Assembly (NCBI GenBank): GCA_008931825.1
Contig: QXVZ01014505.1
Location: 45,525-109,524, forward strand
From: Phallusia fumigata
Taxonomy: Eukaryota > Chordata > Ascidiacea > Phlebobranchia > Ascidiidae
Direction: 5' to 3'
DNA length: 64,000 bases
The translations under genes and the position numbers were made by a program. Positions 1-11,265 of this stretch are shown piece by piece; position 1 is the first letter of the stretch, and every line of letters starts with the position of its first letter. The notes below the pieces were generated by a model. It was given only the letters and a program-made list of their open reading frames with translations, searched no databases and was not told the DNA's origin.

Positions 1-466
1 TAAAACAAAGCAAAATTTAACAACAGCACTGGACCAGGCCTGTTTTTCTCAACTAAACAACACTTCGGTTTATCTGGATAAAGGTTTCTCTTTTTACATC
101 TCAAATCCGTACACCAAACCACGTTGCAGTTACATGTTTATACAACTGCACTGCATACTGTTAGATTCTTGCATCACTGCATTATACTTCACAGAAAAGT
201 GATGTTCCGCGTACGGCCGCGAGCAAAAAAACGTTGTTTATTTTACTTTCAAAATAACTATCGAGGTCATGTAAACCTTTTTTTTCATCAGCGATTTGAA
301 AAAACAATGATTTCTTAACCGCCTGTGCTAATATTGTGAGAGTTGTTTTAATAATAACTGTAGCATCGCTGTACATGTGTTTAATTATCGATTACTATCG
401 AGTTGCGTGACGTCACAACCTTGGCGTTGTTTTACTGACATCACTGCTGGGCAGCGTGACTGCCTC
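1..466. other. Non-coding flank with a dispersed repeat
   Basis: No coding exon is visible. Bases about 391-457 form a dispersed repeat that recurs in inverted orientation at about 33697-33769. Both copies hold the CRE-like palindrome TGACGTCA followed by CAACCTTG, and both sit directly beside a CAGGG-type transposon end. Confidence 0.6.
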
Positions 467-474
467 GTGTACAT

Positions 475-1521
475 CAGGGTGGTCAGTTTGGCCGTTTTTC
501 GGCCAAATTTCAAAAGTTTGGCCGAAAAAAATTTGGGTTGGCCGAAAAAAAAATTTGGTTGAATTTTTCTTTGATCGTTGTAGCCTATTGCGAAACCCAG
601 CCATTTTACTATCACATCATAGCAATCTGGCCACATCATTAAGTCAGTTGATCACTCTGTATACCACAAGCGTCTGTATACCAGAGAGTCGAACTGGAGC
701 TAAATCCGAACCCGCGAACCGGTTTGAGCGGTTTATTTCATTAAACCTGAACCGAACTCGAACCGTAAATTTTATTTTTTTCAAAACCCGAACCGGAGCT
801 GAACCTTATATTTCGTTTGGCTGTAAACCTGAACCAGAAGGGAACCAATAAAAAAGAAGACTCATGTTTCTATGTAATCACCACCACCAAAGTTTTCCGC
901 GACTTGTGAAAAATGCTAGCGTTTTCTTGCCTAAAATTTGTCCTTTCTTCGGTTATCGAAAATGCACTTCTGCTGATATTGTTTCTTATTTATTTCAGGT
1001 TTTTGCAGCGCATAAGTCTATTAGGAACTTGAACGTTGGTTTTAGTGGTGGTGCAGCGAAGTAGGGTGTAGCTAAAACAACAATTAACTAAAGGAGTATT
1101 TAAACCGGGTTAAAAGCCGCAAACCGGTTCGGACCGGTTAATTTGCCCGAACCGAAACTAAACCCGAACCGGAAAATATGTTTTTCGTAAAACCTGAATC
1201 AAACCCGAACCTTGAAAAATTATAAATAGCGAACCAGAACCGAACTTGAACCCTTATAACAAGCGGTTCGACTCTCTGCTGTATACACGCAAATCGCATC
1301 TTATCTTACGTAGTTTTTGTTTTAGTGTTGCGTTTGCTTAGCTTTCCAATTTCCTACAGTATAGTCAAAACCTGTGTCAAAAACGATTTGTGATATCTTG
1401 CATTAAAACAAGTTTTAGTGTCAAACAAGCTTTTGCTTTTGAAAGTTGGCCGAATTTTCTGTATTTTTGCCGAATTTTGTCAGCTATTTGTCCGAATTTG
1501 ATTTTAAACCAGACAACCCTG
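475..1521. mobile_element. Non-autonomous hAT-like element (outer)
   Basis: The ends are imperfect inverted repeats: CAGGGTGGTCAG at the left and the complement of CAGGGTTGTCTGG at the right. The element is flanked by a perfect 8-bp direct repeat, GTGTACAT, at 467-474 and 1522-1529, which is the target-site duplication length expected for hAT transposases. Near both termini there are runs of degenerate GGCCGAA/GCCGAATTT motifs. No transposase is visible. A second element (682-1278) is inserted inside it. Confidence 0.85.
682..1278. mobile_element. Nested non-autonomous hAT-like element (inner)
   Basis: Terminal inverted repeats CAGAGAGTCGAAC and GTTCGACTCTCTG are perfect complements. They are bounded by a perfect 8-bp duplication, CTGTATAC, at 674-681 and 1279-1286. 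The interior is packed with degenerate GAACCGAACC/AACCGGTT motifs in both subterminal arms. No coding capacity is seen. It lies wholly inside the element at 475-1521, so it inserted later. Confidence 0.88.
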
Positions 1522-1529
1522 GTGTACAT

Positions 1530-2172
1530 TAGTGACTGGAAGTTGTATAGAGGCAGCATGTTTTACCTGAAGTAACCGGTCATGTTTTTTTTGTGTTTAA
1601 GCGATTAAGTATAGGTAATAATGCACTGAATAGTATATTGGAGTTGTTCATTTTGTACCGTGAATTCGACTGTGGTGCACCGCTGTGTCGTTTCCGGACA
1701 ACCTGCACCTTTTCCGAACTCGTTCCGATCGCTTCCAGCTTAACGGTAACTCTGGTCCTGTAATGGTTCGAAACCGCTCTTGCTTTTAATTTGGTATCTA
1801 CTGCTGTTGTTTGACCAGCTCTCGAGTGCCACCAGCTGACTGTTTCGCCGAAAAAAAATCGTTCGTTATTTAGAGGTTTCTGATCGCGAGGAGGAGCGAG
1901 TTTGGAACCGTTCTGGGAATATAAGCGGTTGGCCCTGCTGTGCGGTCACCGTCTGATTGGGCCCGCGAGTTCTCCAGTGAATTCCAAACTCGAATTTTGT
2001 AGCCTGTTAATCACGATTTGTTTTTCACATTGTGAAGAATGAATGACACCAAAGGTTGTCAATAGCCCCTTGTTATGCATTACAAGCCATTGTTATGTAT
2101 AACGAACGGCTGTTTACCATCAACTTTTTTCACTATAACTAACTTTACAGTTAATTTGGGCTCATGAAAAAA
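1530..2172. other. Non-coding interval
   Basis: No exon, RNA gene or clear repeat boundary recognised. Confidence 0.5.
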
Positions 2173-3563
2173 GCCTTTAAAACTCCATCTATCACACACT
2201 ATGGCCTGTGGAAGTTCTAACGGCCCGTGACAAAATGTAGATGCACCAAGCCGATCTAGGTAAAGGCAGGCCCGAAACGACTTCGGTTAAATCGGATCTT
2301 CACAAAATCCGAATTAATCGAAGCTTGCTGTACTTTACTAGTCGCCTATAACCAGGACGATTAAACAAGAATGTAGGGTAATGTTACAACCATATATTGA
2401 CAATGCAAGGACTGACCCTGCAAGTGTGTTTGACTCGAATTCCTTGAAATGTTTGGTGCTTGCTCATTTCTCACTTGGGCCAAGACAACTGCTCAATTTT
2501 CAACTTTCTAACTAACCCAGCTGGATTACAGTGCTAAGAATGTTAAAAATACATGAATTTGTGTTGTAAGTGAGATTATGTTTCTTTTTTGATGTCAATC
2601 TGGCAAAACATCTATGATAAGATGGAAAAAATCATCACGTTTCCATTGCCGTTAGTCTGATCGGAATTAGCCTATTATAAATTGTGGTCTGATCGGACCA
2701 TACCTAGATATTTCTTTTGTTAACTTATTTACATTGCCATTCCGATACATGGTAATTACCTTCGAGGCTGAATCTAGAAATNGCCTTTAAAACTCCATCT
2801 ATCACACACTATGGCCTGTGGAAGTTCTAACGGCCCGTGACAAAATGTAGATGCACCAAGCCGATCTAGGTAAAGGCAGGCCCGAAACGACTTCGGTTAA
2901 ATCGGATCTTCACAAAATCCGAATTAATCGAAGCTTGCTGTACTTTACTAGTCGCCTATAACCAGGACGATTAAACAAGAATGTAGGGTAATGTTACAAC
3001 CATATATTGACAATGCAAGGACTGACCCTTCAAGTGTGTTTGACTCGAATTCCTTGAAATGTTTGGTGCTTGCTCATTTCTCACTTGGGCTAAGACAACT
3101 GCTCAATTTTCAACTTTCGAACTAACCCAGCTGGATTACAGTGCTAATAATGTTAAAAATACATGAATTTGTGTTGTAAGTGAGATTATGTTTCTTTTTT
3201 GATGTCAATCTGGCAAAACATCTATGATAAGATGGAAAAAATAATCACGTTTCCATTGCCGTTAGTCTGATCGGAATTAGCCTATTATAAATTGTGGTCT
3301 GATCGGACCATACCTAGATATTTCTTTTGTCAACTTATTTACATTGCCATTCCGATTTACTCTTACCGAACGCGTTGTTTGGGCAATAGAACGCCTAGAG
3401 TGTCGTACGTTAAATTAATATATGTTAGTATTAGTTGCTGATAACTATTATTGTTTTTTTAGGCTAAACCTCATTGTGCTTGATTTTCCATTGTGCTTGA
3501 TTTAATTTTTGTCGAACGCCTTGGTAGGACATGGTAATTACTTTCGAGGCTGAATCTAGAAAT
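2173..3563. repeat. Direct duplication around contig joint (likely two alleles)
   Basis: Bases 2173-2746 recur as 2783-3356 (both 574 nt) with only a handful of substitutions, and 2747-2781 recur as 3529-3563. The second copy carries an extra 172 bp (3357-3528). The first copy ends at the single unknown base at 2782. The simplest reading is that the two parental haplotypes were laid end to end at a contig joint, so this is not a genomic tandem duplication. No genes lie inside. Confidence 0.8.
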
Positions 3564-6489
3564 CCTGGGATTATTTTTATTGAAATCCCGGAATTTTAAT
3601 TATATAGCCTATCTAACAAGCATAGGCAGTGCGAACTGCTTTAAATTTCGGTTAATTTGTTTGAAAATATTTTAAAATAATTGTGTAACTCGTTAAAATA
3701 GCCACTAGTGTGTGAATTTTTGCTTATGCGTTTAAGAAACAGCCATCCAATTTTTGTGTTACAAATTTGAGTTTAGTGGTCGAAAAAAGCGTGTCCAACA
3801 CAATACAATATGTTAATCGCTGACCAAGCTTTATAAAATTTTTATACGTTCAGGCCAAAATAAATTGTGAGGTTTGTGTAGGGCATGCGCGATTCAAACA
3901 AAGGATAGCGAATCGGATCTTCATTACACAAAGAAACGTCAGTAACGACGTTTTTACTGCACAGAACCACAAAACGCCATTTTAAACGGTTATCACAGGG
4001 CAGCAATTTGGCGCCAAGAAAAGTTTTGCGTGTGTAGAATTATATTCCAAGGAAAACTTGCCAAAAAAACACTATGAAACGAGGAAAGATTTTACCAAAT
4101 TCTTGTGTTTAAAGTCAGCTAATAGCTAGAGAGGCCGCTACACACATGTTCTTTCAGAGTACCCAAAAAAACAAAAGTAAGACTTTCCTCATTCACTGAA
4201 ATAGGTTATAACAGTTTCCTCATTGACTGAAATAAGTTGTAACAGTTTAGCCAAAAAAGGCATTTTAGCGTCTACACTTCAGGCGCTTTTTTGGTAGGCA
4301 TTCAGAACAGTGGGGTGATTGGTCAGTTGTACGCACATTAAGAGACTTAGATGAGACTGCTTTGTTTTTGGTAATAGACCCTCGACGATTGTGCATGCGG
4401 CGTATTGCAATCTCGAAGTTTATTTGTTCGTGTGTTCATTAATGTTTAATGACGCTTGTTGTGTTAAAATATATGTTCCCCAGAGGATAGATTCAGATGG
4501 GGGATGTGACCTCGGCTTTACAAAACGTTGTGATATAAACCTAATGATATTGATTTGTCCATTATTGTGCTTAAATACAATAATGATGCAATTGGTTCTG
4601 TCTGTGACATCTTATAATAGAATGAAAGTCATTTAAAAATAATTTTGAAATGAAAGATTAATTACAGTATGTGAGAGAAAGCTCGTCAAACGTTGCGCAT
4701 AATGTCAACAAGTGCACTTAAAAACCCTAAACACTTTCCGACTTCGGTAAAAGTTTTACAAGTGTTGAAGTTTAAAGCTGTTGCTAAGAACGCCTGTCGA
4801 GTGTGCTTAGTTGAATTGGACCACGGACCATGGGGAAAAGCAATATGAACAAGGCATTTTTTTGCTGCTTCAACAAAAACAAAACCGCTTGCCGATCAAA
4901 TCGTTTGGCCTGAGGTAGATTTATTCGTTGTGCGCGCTGTTAAGCGAATATACTAAAATTAATCTGTTTTTGCAAGGAACGACGTATGTGATTGTTTTAC
5001 TGATACGTTTGATGTAATTTTTGTGTCGATACTTTATACCAATCTTGTCGACAGAGTCAGGTTCTAAAAATCAAGTTTTATTTCTGTAGTTCACATCCTG
5101 CTTCCAAATGTAACATTGTTGGCGAAATTGCTTATTTAATTTTCTCATGTTCTATCGGCGGACAAGGTTTGGCGTGATTCCTCGGCGTACAAACTTCGAC
5201 AAACGTAACATGAAACATGAATAAGACAGAAAGTAAACAGTGTACGAGTGAGACCGGGAATGAGAGACTGCTCGCAGGGCGACTATTGTGTCTGCGCGGT
5301 TTTGAATGACCAATTATGTAGCTGTGCCCTTCATCACAATTCGATACGACATTGCTGATACGGACAGTAGGCACTTTGACACGAAAGAGTGACATATATG
5401 TTTTGGGGTGAGACAGAAACGAAATGCGGTGTCCTGTGCTGCGCAACGTAACAGTTTGCAAGTTGGTTCCGTTAAAGATGTGTTAAGTTTGTTAGTGTTT
5501 GTGACTTGGCTTTAAACAGGTGATTTATTATGTACGGAACAATATTAGGAAACCTAGAATAATACTTATGATAAGGTAATATTTACTAAAAAGCATTTTG
5601 TGCACCACTGCAAATGACGGCAGCCACTGATCTAGTAGGAACATGGGTAAGATACATTTGATAATTGAAGGTAAATTATTTTGGTTAATTTTTCCAATGA
5701 ACAAACTTTTAGTATCCGTCGGGATATTACGGGCACTTCCGAAGCAAGACAAGAAATGATATTCTACAGGAATACCGGCATGCCGCAACTCCCTCACCAC
5801 CATCCAAGTTTATAAAACGAGTTAGAGTAGGTTAAAACTCTTATACCTTGCTGCGTTGGCTGTTTTAAGAAAGTGCCTTTATCCGAGAAATCTGTGTGCG
5901 TGTAAAGTTGAGAAACAAAGCAACACTTTTGTTGCGAACATTTAGTGTTGTACTTAGATTAGACAAATTGTATCAAAGAATAAAGTAGAAAACAATCCTA
6001 ACAGCTGCAAAATGGCGATACAATAACAACGAAGCTATATATGGTTGATTCAATAGTATCCGATTCCAATCGACATTTAGCAATGTGTACTGTAACAACA
6101 ACACTGAGATTATCAGTGGTTAAATCAAATCGTCACAAAGCCCCGCGGCAGCGCAGTCGAAACAGTCTATTCTAAAGCATATAGTACAAGTCCGATGCTT
6201 TGTACCCAGTTTTACAATGTCTGTGTGATACATTGACATGTGATCAAAATTTAGTCCCAAAATAATGCAAAAGTTTTCTATTTTTGATGAACAGAAATCT
6301 CCTGATGTTCATCTTTTCTCGAAGCACGACAACAGACATTCATTTCCAACAGACGCCAGCTATTTTGACACAGTAAGAAACATATTTGCAAAATTTGCCA
6401 GTTTAAGCATGAATAAAAAACTTTAATGTAGAGGTTTATAAAGCAATTCACGACACAGGCCACCGCAGGTAATCACTGATGTGTTTCAG
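3564..6489. other. Non-coding interval with a small tandem repeat
   Basis: No convincing exon was found. At about 4186-4247 a 31-nt unit (TTTCCTCATTCACTGAAATA...) occurs twice with a few differences. Undetected 5' exons of the gene at 6490 may lie here. Confidence 0.45.
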
Positions 6490-7405
6490 GGACTTGGAAG
6501 ACGAAAGGCGAATCGCACTTTCACTGCCTTTAATCCCGAATTTATGGCTTGGATGCCGCATAAACAAGACATCGCGCGAGAAGGTTCACATGTCTCTCTA
6601 TACAGGTAAGAACATCAGCATTGGTTTTACGTTGAATTATAGCTGGAATCTGATGGTATTAGCTCTATAGCCTTCCTTCTCACACCTACCGATCGGTTTT
6701 GTTTTTCTAAAATTTTAACAGTTACAGTTTCAGTTATCGCCTCTGTAACTTTAAGCACGTTTGAGTTTCTATTGTTTGCTATCCTAATTTGTGTTATTTA
6801 CCAGACTTGATTTTCGAGAAGGAGGTGAAAAAAACACCGACCCCTTGCCGCAGCGGTTATCGCCACGAATTCGAAGAAAGATGGCCGAGATGGATGCGAA
6901 TGATGCGAGACTAAAGTGGATTACCGACTATAAGCGTCAATACAGTCACGGACAACCGAATCCACGGATCAACACAGACTTAAACACAGGTCGAGAATTT
7001 GAGGGCGGTGGGAGTAATTTACGCACACACTTGCACATTAACACCACCGGCAGGTTGAAAAAAGTTGTGCCGCCGTACTTGGAGCAAACTCGAAGGAGGA
7101 CCAAGTCGGCGCCCCCTATACGATACAGCGTCGGAGACTGTCTGGTATGGAATGCCACGCCAACAACATCCCATACTTTCCGAAACTCAGTCAGGCCTCC
7201 AACAGCTGGACAACAGTCCAAGGAATGTCGACTCATGGTATCCAATGGCCAGAATGTGAACCATCAGAACAACATGACACCTGCTGCCACCACTGTTAGT
7301 ACGTTTGTGCCTGTGCAGTCACCAAGTCCACAGTTGATACCAACTAATGGATTCACCAGCCCATCTGCAACAACAGCTTCGGTTCCTATTGTAGTTGTAG
7401 ATTAG
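6490..7405 (+). CDS. Unrecognised basic protein, last two exons
   Basis: Two exons join in phase: 6490-6605 (after TTTCAG, ending AG|GTAAGA) and 6805-7405 (after TTACCAG, ending in TAG). Together they encode about 238 residues. The start codon is upstream and was not found, so the model is 5' partial. The product is hydrophilic and basic. It has the segment FNPEFMAWMP near its visible start, a Lys/Arg-rich stretch with EMDANDARLKW, the segment RRRTKSAPPIRYSVGDC in the middle, and a Ser/Thr/Pro/Gln-rich low-complexity tail. No signal peptide or membrane helix is seen. I do not recognise the family. The short aromatic and Arg-rich motifs recall ciliary or cytoskeletal proteins, but that is only an impression. 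An AATAAA signal follows at 7659. Confidence 0.6.
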
Positions 7406-7658
7406 GATAAAAGCTACATTTTGCGATGAGATTCGCTTTTAGAATGCTTGATGAATAACATCTTACACCTGGACAGAGGCCTATTTTTAAGCAACCTTGC
7501 ACAAAAAAATTCAGCGGTTATTTGCAAAAATCTGACTACTGCCATTATCAGGCCTTCGATCCGTACTTAAACTATCTGCAGGGTTAAATTTAGACGATTT
7601 AAAGTTAATTGTCGCACATTGCACCGTGTACTAGAAGCCAAAATCTTTCGTGTGAAAA

Positions 7659-7664
7659 AATAAA
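7659..7664 (+). terminator. Polyadenylation signal AATAAA
   Basis: AATAAA about 250 nt after the stop codon at 7405, the first such hexamer after this gene on the plus strand. Confidence 0.5.
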
Positions 7665-8290
7665 AATTGTGCCAAGTTTAACATCGCGATCAGGAAAGTT
7701 TATTAGGAGGGTAAAACATTTTTTTAATCAAAGTTTTTTTTTAATCCAAAATTTGAAAGAGCAGTTTGCTGTGTAGACAAAAACAAAAAAATATAAGATA
7801 ACAGAATTTGCAGTCTGTCATAAAGGTAACATGGTTTTAGTTACTAAATGGTAATGGTGTAATTAGTAGATATTCTTTAAGATTTCTATGCCCGGCGTCG
7901 ACAAATTGCTGCAGGCGATTTTATTTCGGCTGTCCAGTTGCGAAACAATGTTGCGCGGTGTCCGCCCAAATACATGGAACGTGTTAAAAAACAACTGTAA
8001 ATTGTACCAGTTGTTAACCGGGGCAACAATTGCGAATAACGTGAACCATGCTGATCGAGTGAGCGGAAATCATGTGCGTGACGCGATGCGATTATATATG
8101 CCACGACATCAACATGTTGTTATTGCTATGTTGTTGGTCAGCGAAGTCAGGCTGGCAGTATTGATCAAAAGCTGGTAATTTCCTATTTTTACACTTGTAA
8201 GTTGAATGGCTATACGTTAGTGTTTACAAATAGTTGTAATCATATTTAGGAAAAAAGGTTAGGGAATTCAGTTTTTGTTACCTGATTACA
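7665..8290. other. Intergenic interval before the rolling-stone pair
   Basis: Open frames of up to about 96 codons occur at 7886-8178 on both strands, but they lack splice or homology support. No regulatory element was identified. Confidence 0.4.
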
Positions 8291-9494
8291 ATGACGAATG
8301 GTTGCAGCTATGAATGCGACAAAAGACACTTTGGATTTACAGATTGCAAAGCGCAGATGTTTTATACCAGCCAGGTACAATTTTGAATAACACATTTGAC
8401 CAACCTAGCAGCTGCAGACAAGCTTATGTATGGTTGTTTTTACAGTGTGGAGGGCACAAATTTGTCTTTGTATTGTATCGCGGAATTTTCTTCTTTTACG
8501 CCCTGGCATGGATTATTGCCGATATAGTCGTCAACAGGGAAGACAGCTATGCGATATATTTGACTAACTGGACTGAAGTAACTGGTTGCCTGTATTCTGG
8601 AGTCGCCTTTCTCGTATCGTTGTACGGCTGCACTGCTCACTCAAAGAAATCAGACGGTACGCTAAAACAAAACCTCCTGGAATGTTTTATTGTAGATTCA
8701 GGCAATTTAAATCTGATGTGAAGATTCTCCAGCATAAAAATTGTGGTAAAGTTGGCAAAACCATAAGTGGGGCAAATGATCCGAAAATTCTTAAAAACCT
8801 CCACCAGAAACAAAAGTTACTCCCGTTAACTACATGGTCATGTGGATGTTGTAAAGCCTAAACCGACTAACGATTAAAATGTAACGTTTAAACGCTGCAA
8901 ACCGAGTAAACGCAATTTAAAATTTACAATTTATTTTTATTTAACGTTATAGTGTATCATTAACATATTCTTTTTGTTACAGATTTGCGATGGTTTCATT
9001 GGATTGACTGGATCTTATTTAATGTAACGTTTAGTGCCGCACTTATGACAGACCTATTATTCTGGGCATTTTTAACTGGCGCCGTCACCAACGAAGTGCT
9101 AGCCAGTCCCTTTAATATTCATTCGCACGCTATTAACTTTCTCATGATTTTTATCGACCTTTTTGTGTCTCGGTTTCCGATTCGCCTGCTACATTTTACT
9201 TATCCAGCTAGTTACGCATTGGTTTATACTTTTTTCACGTTGATATTGCACTGGTCCGGAACAAGATCAGCAGTGTACAGTATTCTACATTGGAGTCGAA
9301 ACCCTGCTCTAGCCGCTGGTCTTTCAGTTGCAATGATTTTTGTTGCCCAGCCTCTTGCTCATTTAATTTGCTTTGGATTATATCACTTGAGAGAATTGTT
9401 GGCCAGGCGTTGCTGCACAGATACACGGCCAGATGGAAGTGCGAATCAAAATGGCATGGAAATGGGAGAGAACAATTTGGGATATCAGGGTTGA
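8291..9494 (+). CDS. rost-like: Rolling-stone-like multipass membrane protein, copy 1
   Basis: Three exons, 8291-8374, 8446-8656 and 8983-9494, join in phase to give 268 residues. The protein belongs to the Rolling stone family, named for the Drosophila myoblast-fusion gene, whose members are small multipass plasma-membrane proteins. Family hallmarks seen: a short Cys-containing N-terminus ending in YTSQ, then FVLYRGIFFFYALAW, YLTNWTEV, RWFHWIDWILFN, a SRFPIRLLHF loop motif, and YSILHWSRNPALA before the last helix. About six hydrophobic segments are visible, followed by a polar tail. The ATG at 8291 is chosen because it yields an 84-nt first exon, exactly the length found in the second copy. 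The 71-nt first intron is very short. A second copy follows 1.8 kb downstream on the same strand. Confidence 0.85.
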
Positions 9495-11265
9495 TGTGCT
9501 GTTATATTCTATATTCCTAGTATTTACCTCAATCATTTATCGATAAAATGCTATTGAACCATTTGTTTCATAATAACAGTTTTAAGTTATGACCGTTATT
9601 GAATCCAAAAAACACCGTATAAAAACGTTAGGTTATGCCAAAGTTATCAACATTATTTGCAGTTACAAAAGTACAGAGACGCAGATAACTTTTCAAGTTC
9701 GTGCTTTGAGGATTGTTTTTGTCAAATACAGCACGCATATTTGAATAGATGTATTTGTAATTATAAATATTTACGTGGTTTTGAAGCGCCAGTAATTCGA
9801 ATTGTATTCGAATAATACGACTCATTTATTCGCATTCATGAATTGTTGAATTGCCTAATTGTATTTGCATGTGATTGCAGGATTTTTTATGCGCATGAAT
9901 TGTAAGCAGTTTTCATAGTGGCCGAATTAGTTGGAAATCGTGTTTTTAGCTACCTGAAGTTTTTACAATTTTAGTTTTACACAACAAAATTACGATTTTG
10001 CAACTGTAAACGAACATGTAGGCTAATTCGAATAGCATACTATTGCTCGTACATTTGCATTTACAAATTATTACGGCAGATACAGGTTCTTGCAATTCGA
10101 TTTGTTTTCGAAGGAATTTAAAACGTGATTATGCGTATTCGCGAATAGTTTGTTTATGTTTAGGCTTCAACTATTCGAATAAAATGACGCATGTATTCGT
10201 ATTCGTGAATAGATGATTCGAATTTCAGCTTTGATGACTATTCGAATTGTAATCGTAAATTTTTTAAAGCAAAAAGCGTTCGAATACACCACGTTAGAAT
10301 GGATTCGAATACAATAAAAAAATAAGAAAGTCTGGTTACAGTTTAAACATAACATTTGGCATTCTTGTTCAAATTTTAGGTGTAACGTCCTCAAAAAACA
10401 ATGTTCATTTTGAAACTCTGTTGTAACAACCGTTTACAATTTATAGGTCCTAGAAAACAAACATTCACACAAACATTACATTGATTTTAGTCACCCAGAA
10501 ACGTTTAACCGACACGATTTAACCCATTCGTGATAACCGGAAAGCACAATGCACCATTAGTTTACTTGCAATCCAGTTATGCAAAGATCAACCGTGGGGC
10601 TTGCGTGCATTAGAAAGTTTGTAGACTAGACAAGATTTGAGTTATTTATTCGACGGAAAGAAATGGATTTAAACCGTGCTTATCACTTCACCAATTTTCG
10701 AAACATAATGACATACCATTACGTGCGGCTGCGGTGTCGGGTCAGTTCAGCCAAAATTTTGTGATCAATATTAGTTATTAAAGCTTTTACTTGTTTGCGG
10801 CAATCAATGATACGCACACTAGCATTTATTGTATTTTGGCTCCAATTACGATTTTCAAATCTGAATTGACTGCTTAGCCGCTTACATTCAGTGCAAACAT
10901 AGATATCTTACGGTACGTCATCTGTGGTTTAACCAGAGAAATATTTGTATTCGGCTCAAGTACAGATTTATTAGTGGCATTAGTGGATAATTAGTCATTA
11001 TGGTCGTGCTAATAACAAAATGAAACTGTTGATTAGTACGTTTGTTTGTTTGATTTAGTATTTACGTGTGTTTTGAAAATTTTTTTGGTAAAGTTAAGCT
11101 ATCTATGGTTTTGAGAGAAAGTTCGGTTAATCATGCGTAACGCATGGTGCGAAATCAAATCAAAGATCAAATAATAGTTTATGGCTTAATGACAGGCAGG
11201 AACAGTGCCAGCCAAGATGCAAGTGTGATTTAGGTTGTTTAATTTGGTCAGAAATTGCAAAAAAG
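9495..11265. other. Intergenic interval with ATTCGAAT-rich block
   Basis: Between the two rolling-stone-like genes. About 9780-10315 is dense with the palindrome ATTCGAAT and variants such as TATTCG and CGAATA on both strands; see the separate repeat entry. The rest shows no exon. Confidence 0.5.
9780..10315. repeat. Palindrome-rich repeat block (TTCGAA core)
   Basis: Roughly a dozen copies of TTCGAAT, CGAATAC and related strings lie in inverted and direct orientation within about 540 bp. The texture resembles the subterminal arms of the hAT-like element at 682-1278. It may therefore be a non-autonomous transposon with subterminal repeats, but I could not define inverted-repeat termini or a target duplication. 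Confidence 0.5.

Noticed and set aside
2173-3356. A true tandem segmental duplication
   Set aside because: The copies meet exactly at an unknown base and the tail of the first matches sequence further downstream of the second, which fits overlapping alleles better.
5132-5803. Two minus-strand frames of about 91 and 109 codons
   Set aside because: No recognisable domain, no consistent splice sites and no codon-pattern evidence; likely chance.
7886-8178. Overlapping frames on both strands just before the first rolling-stone gene
   Set aside because: They do not splice into the rolling-stone exons, whose start at 8291 is supported by exon-length identity with copy 2.
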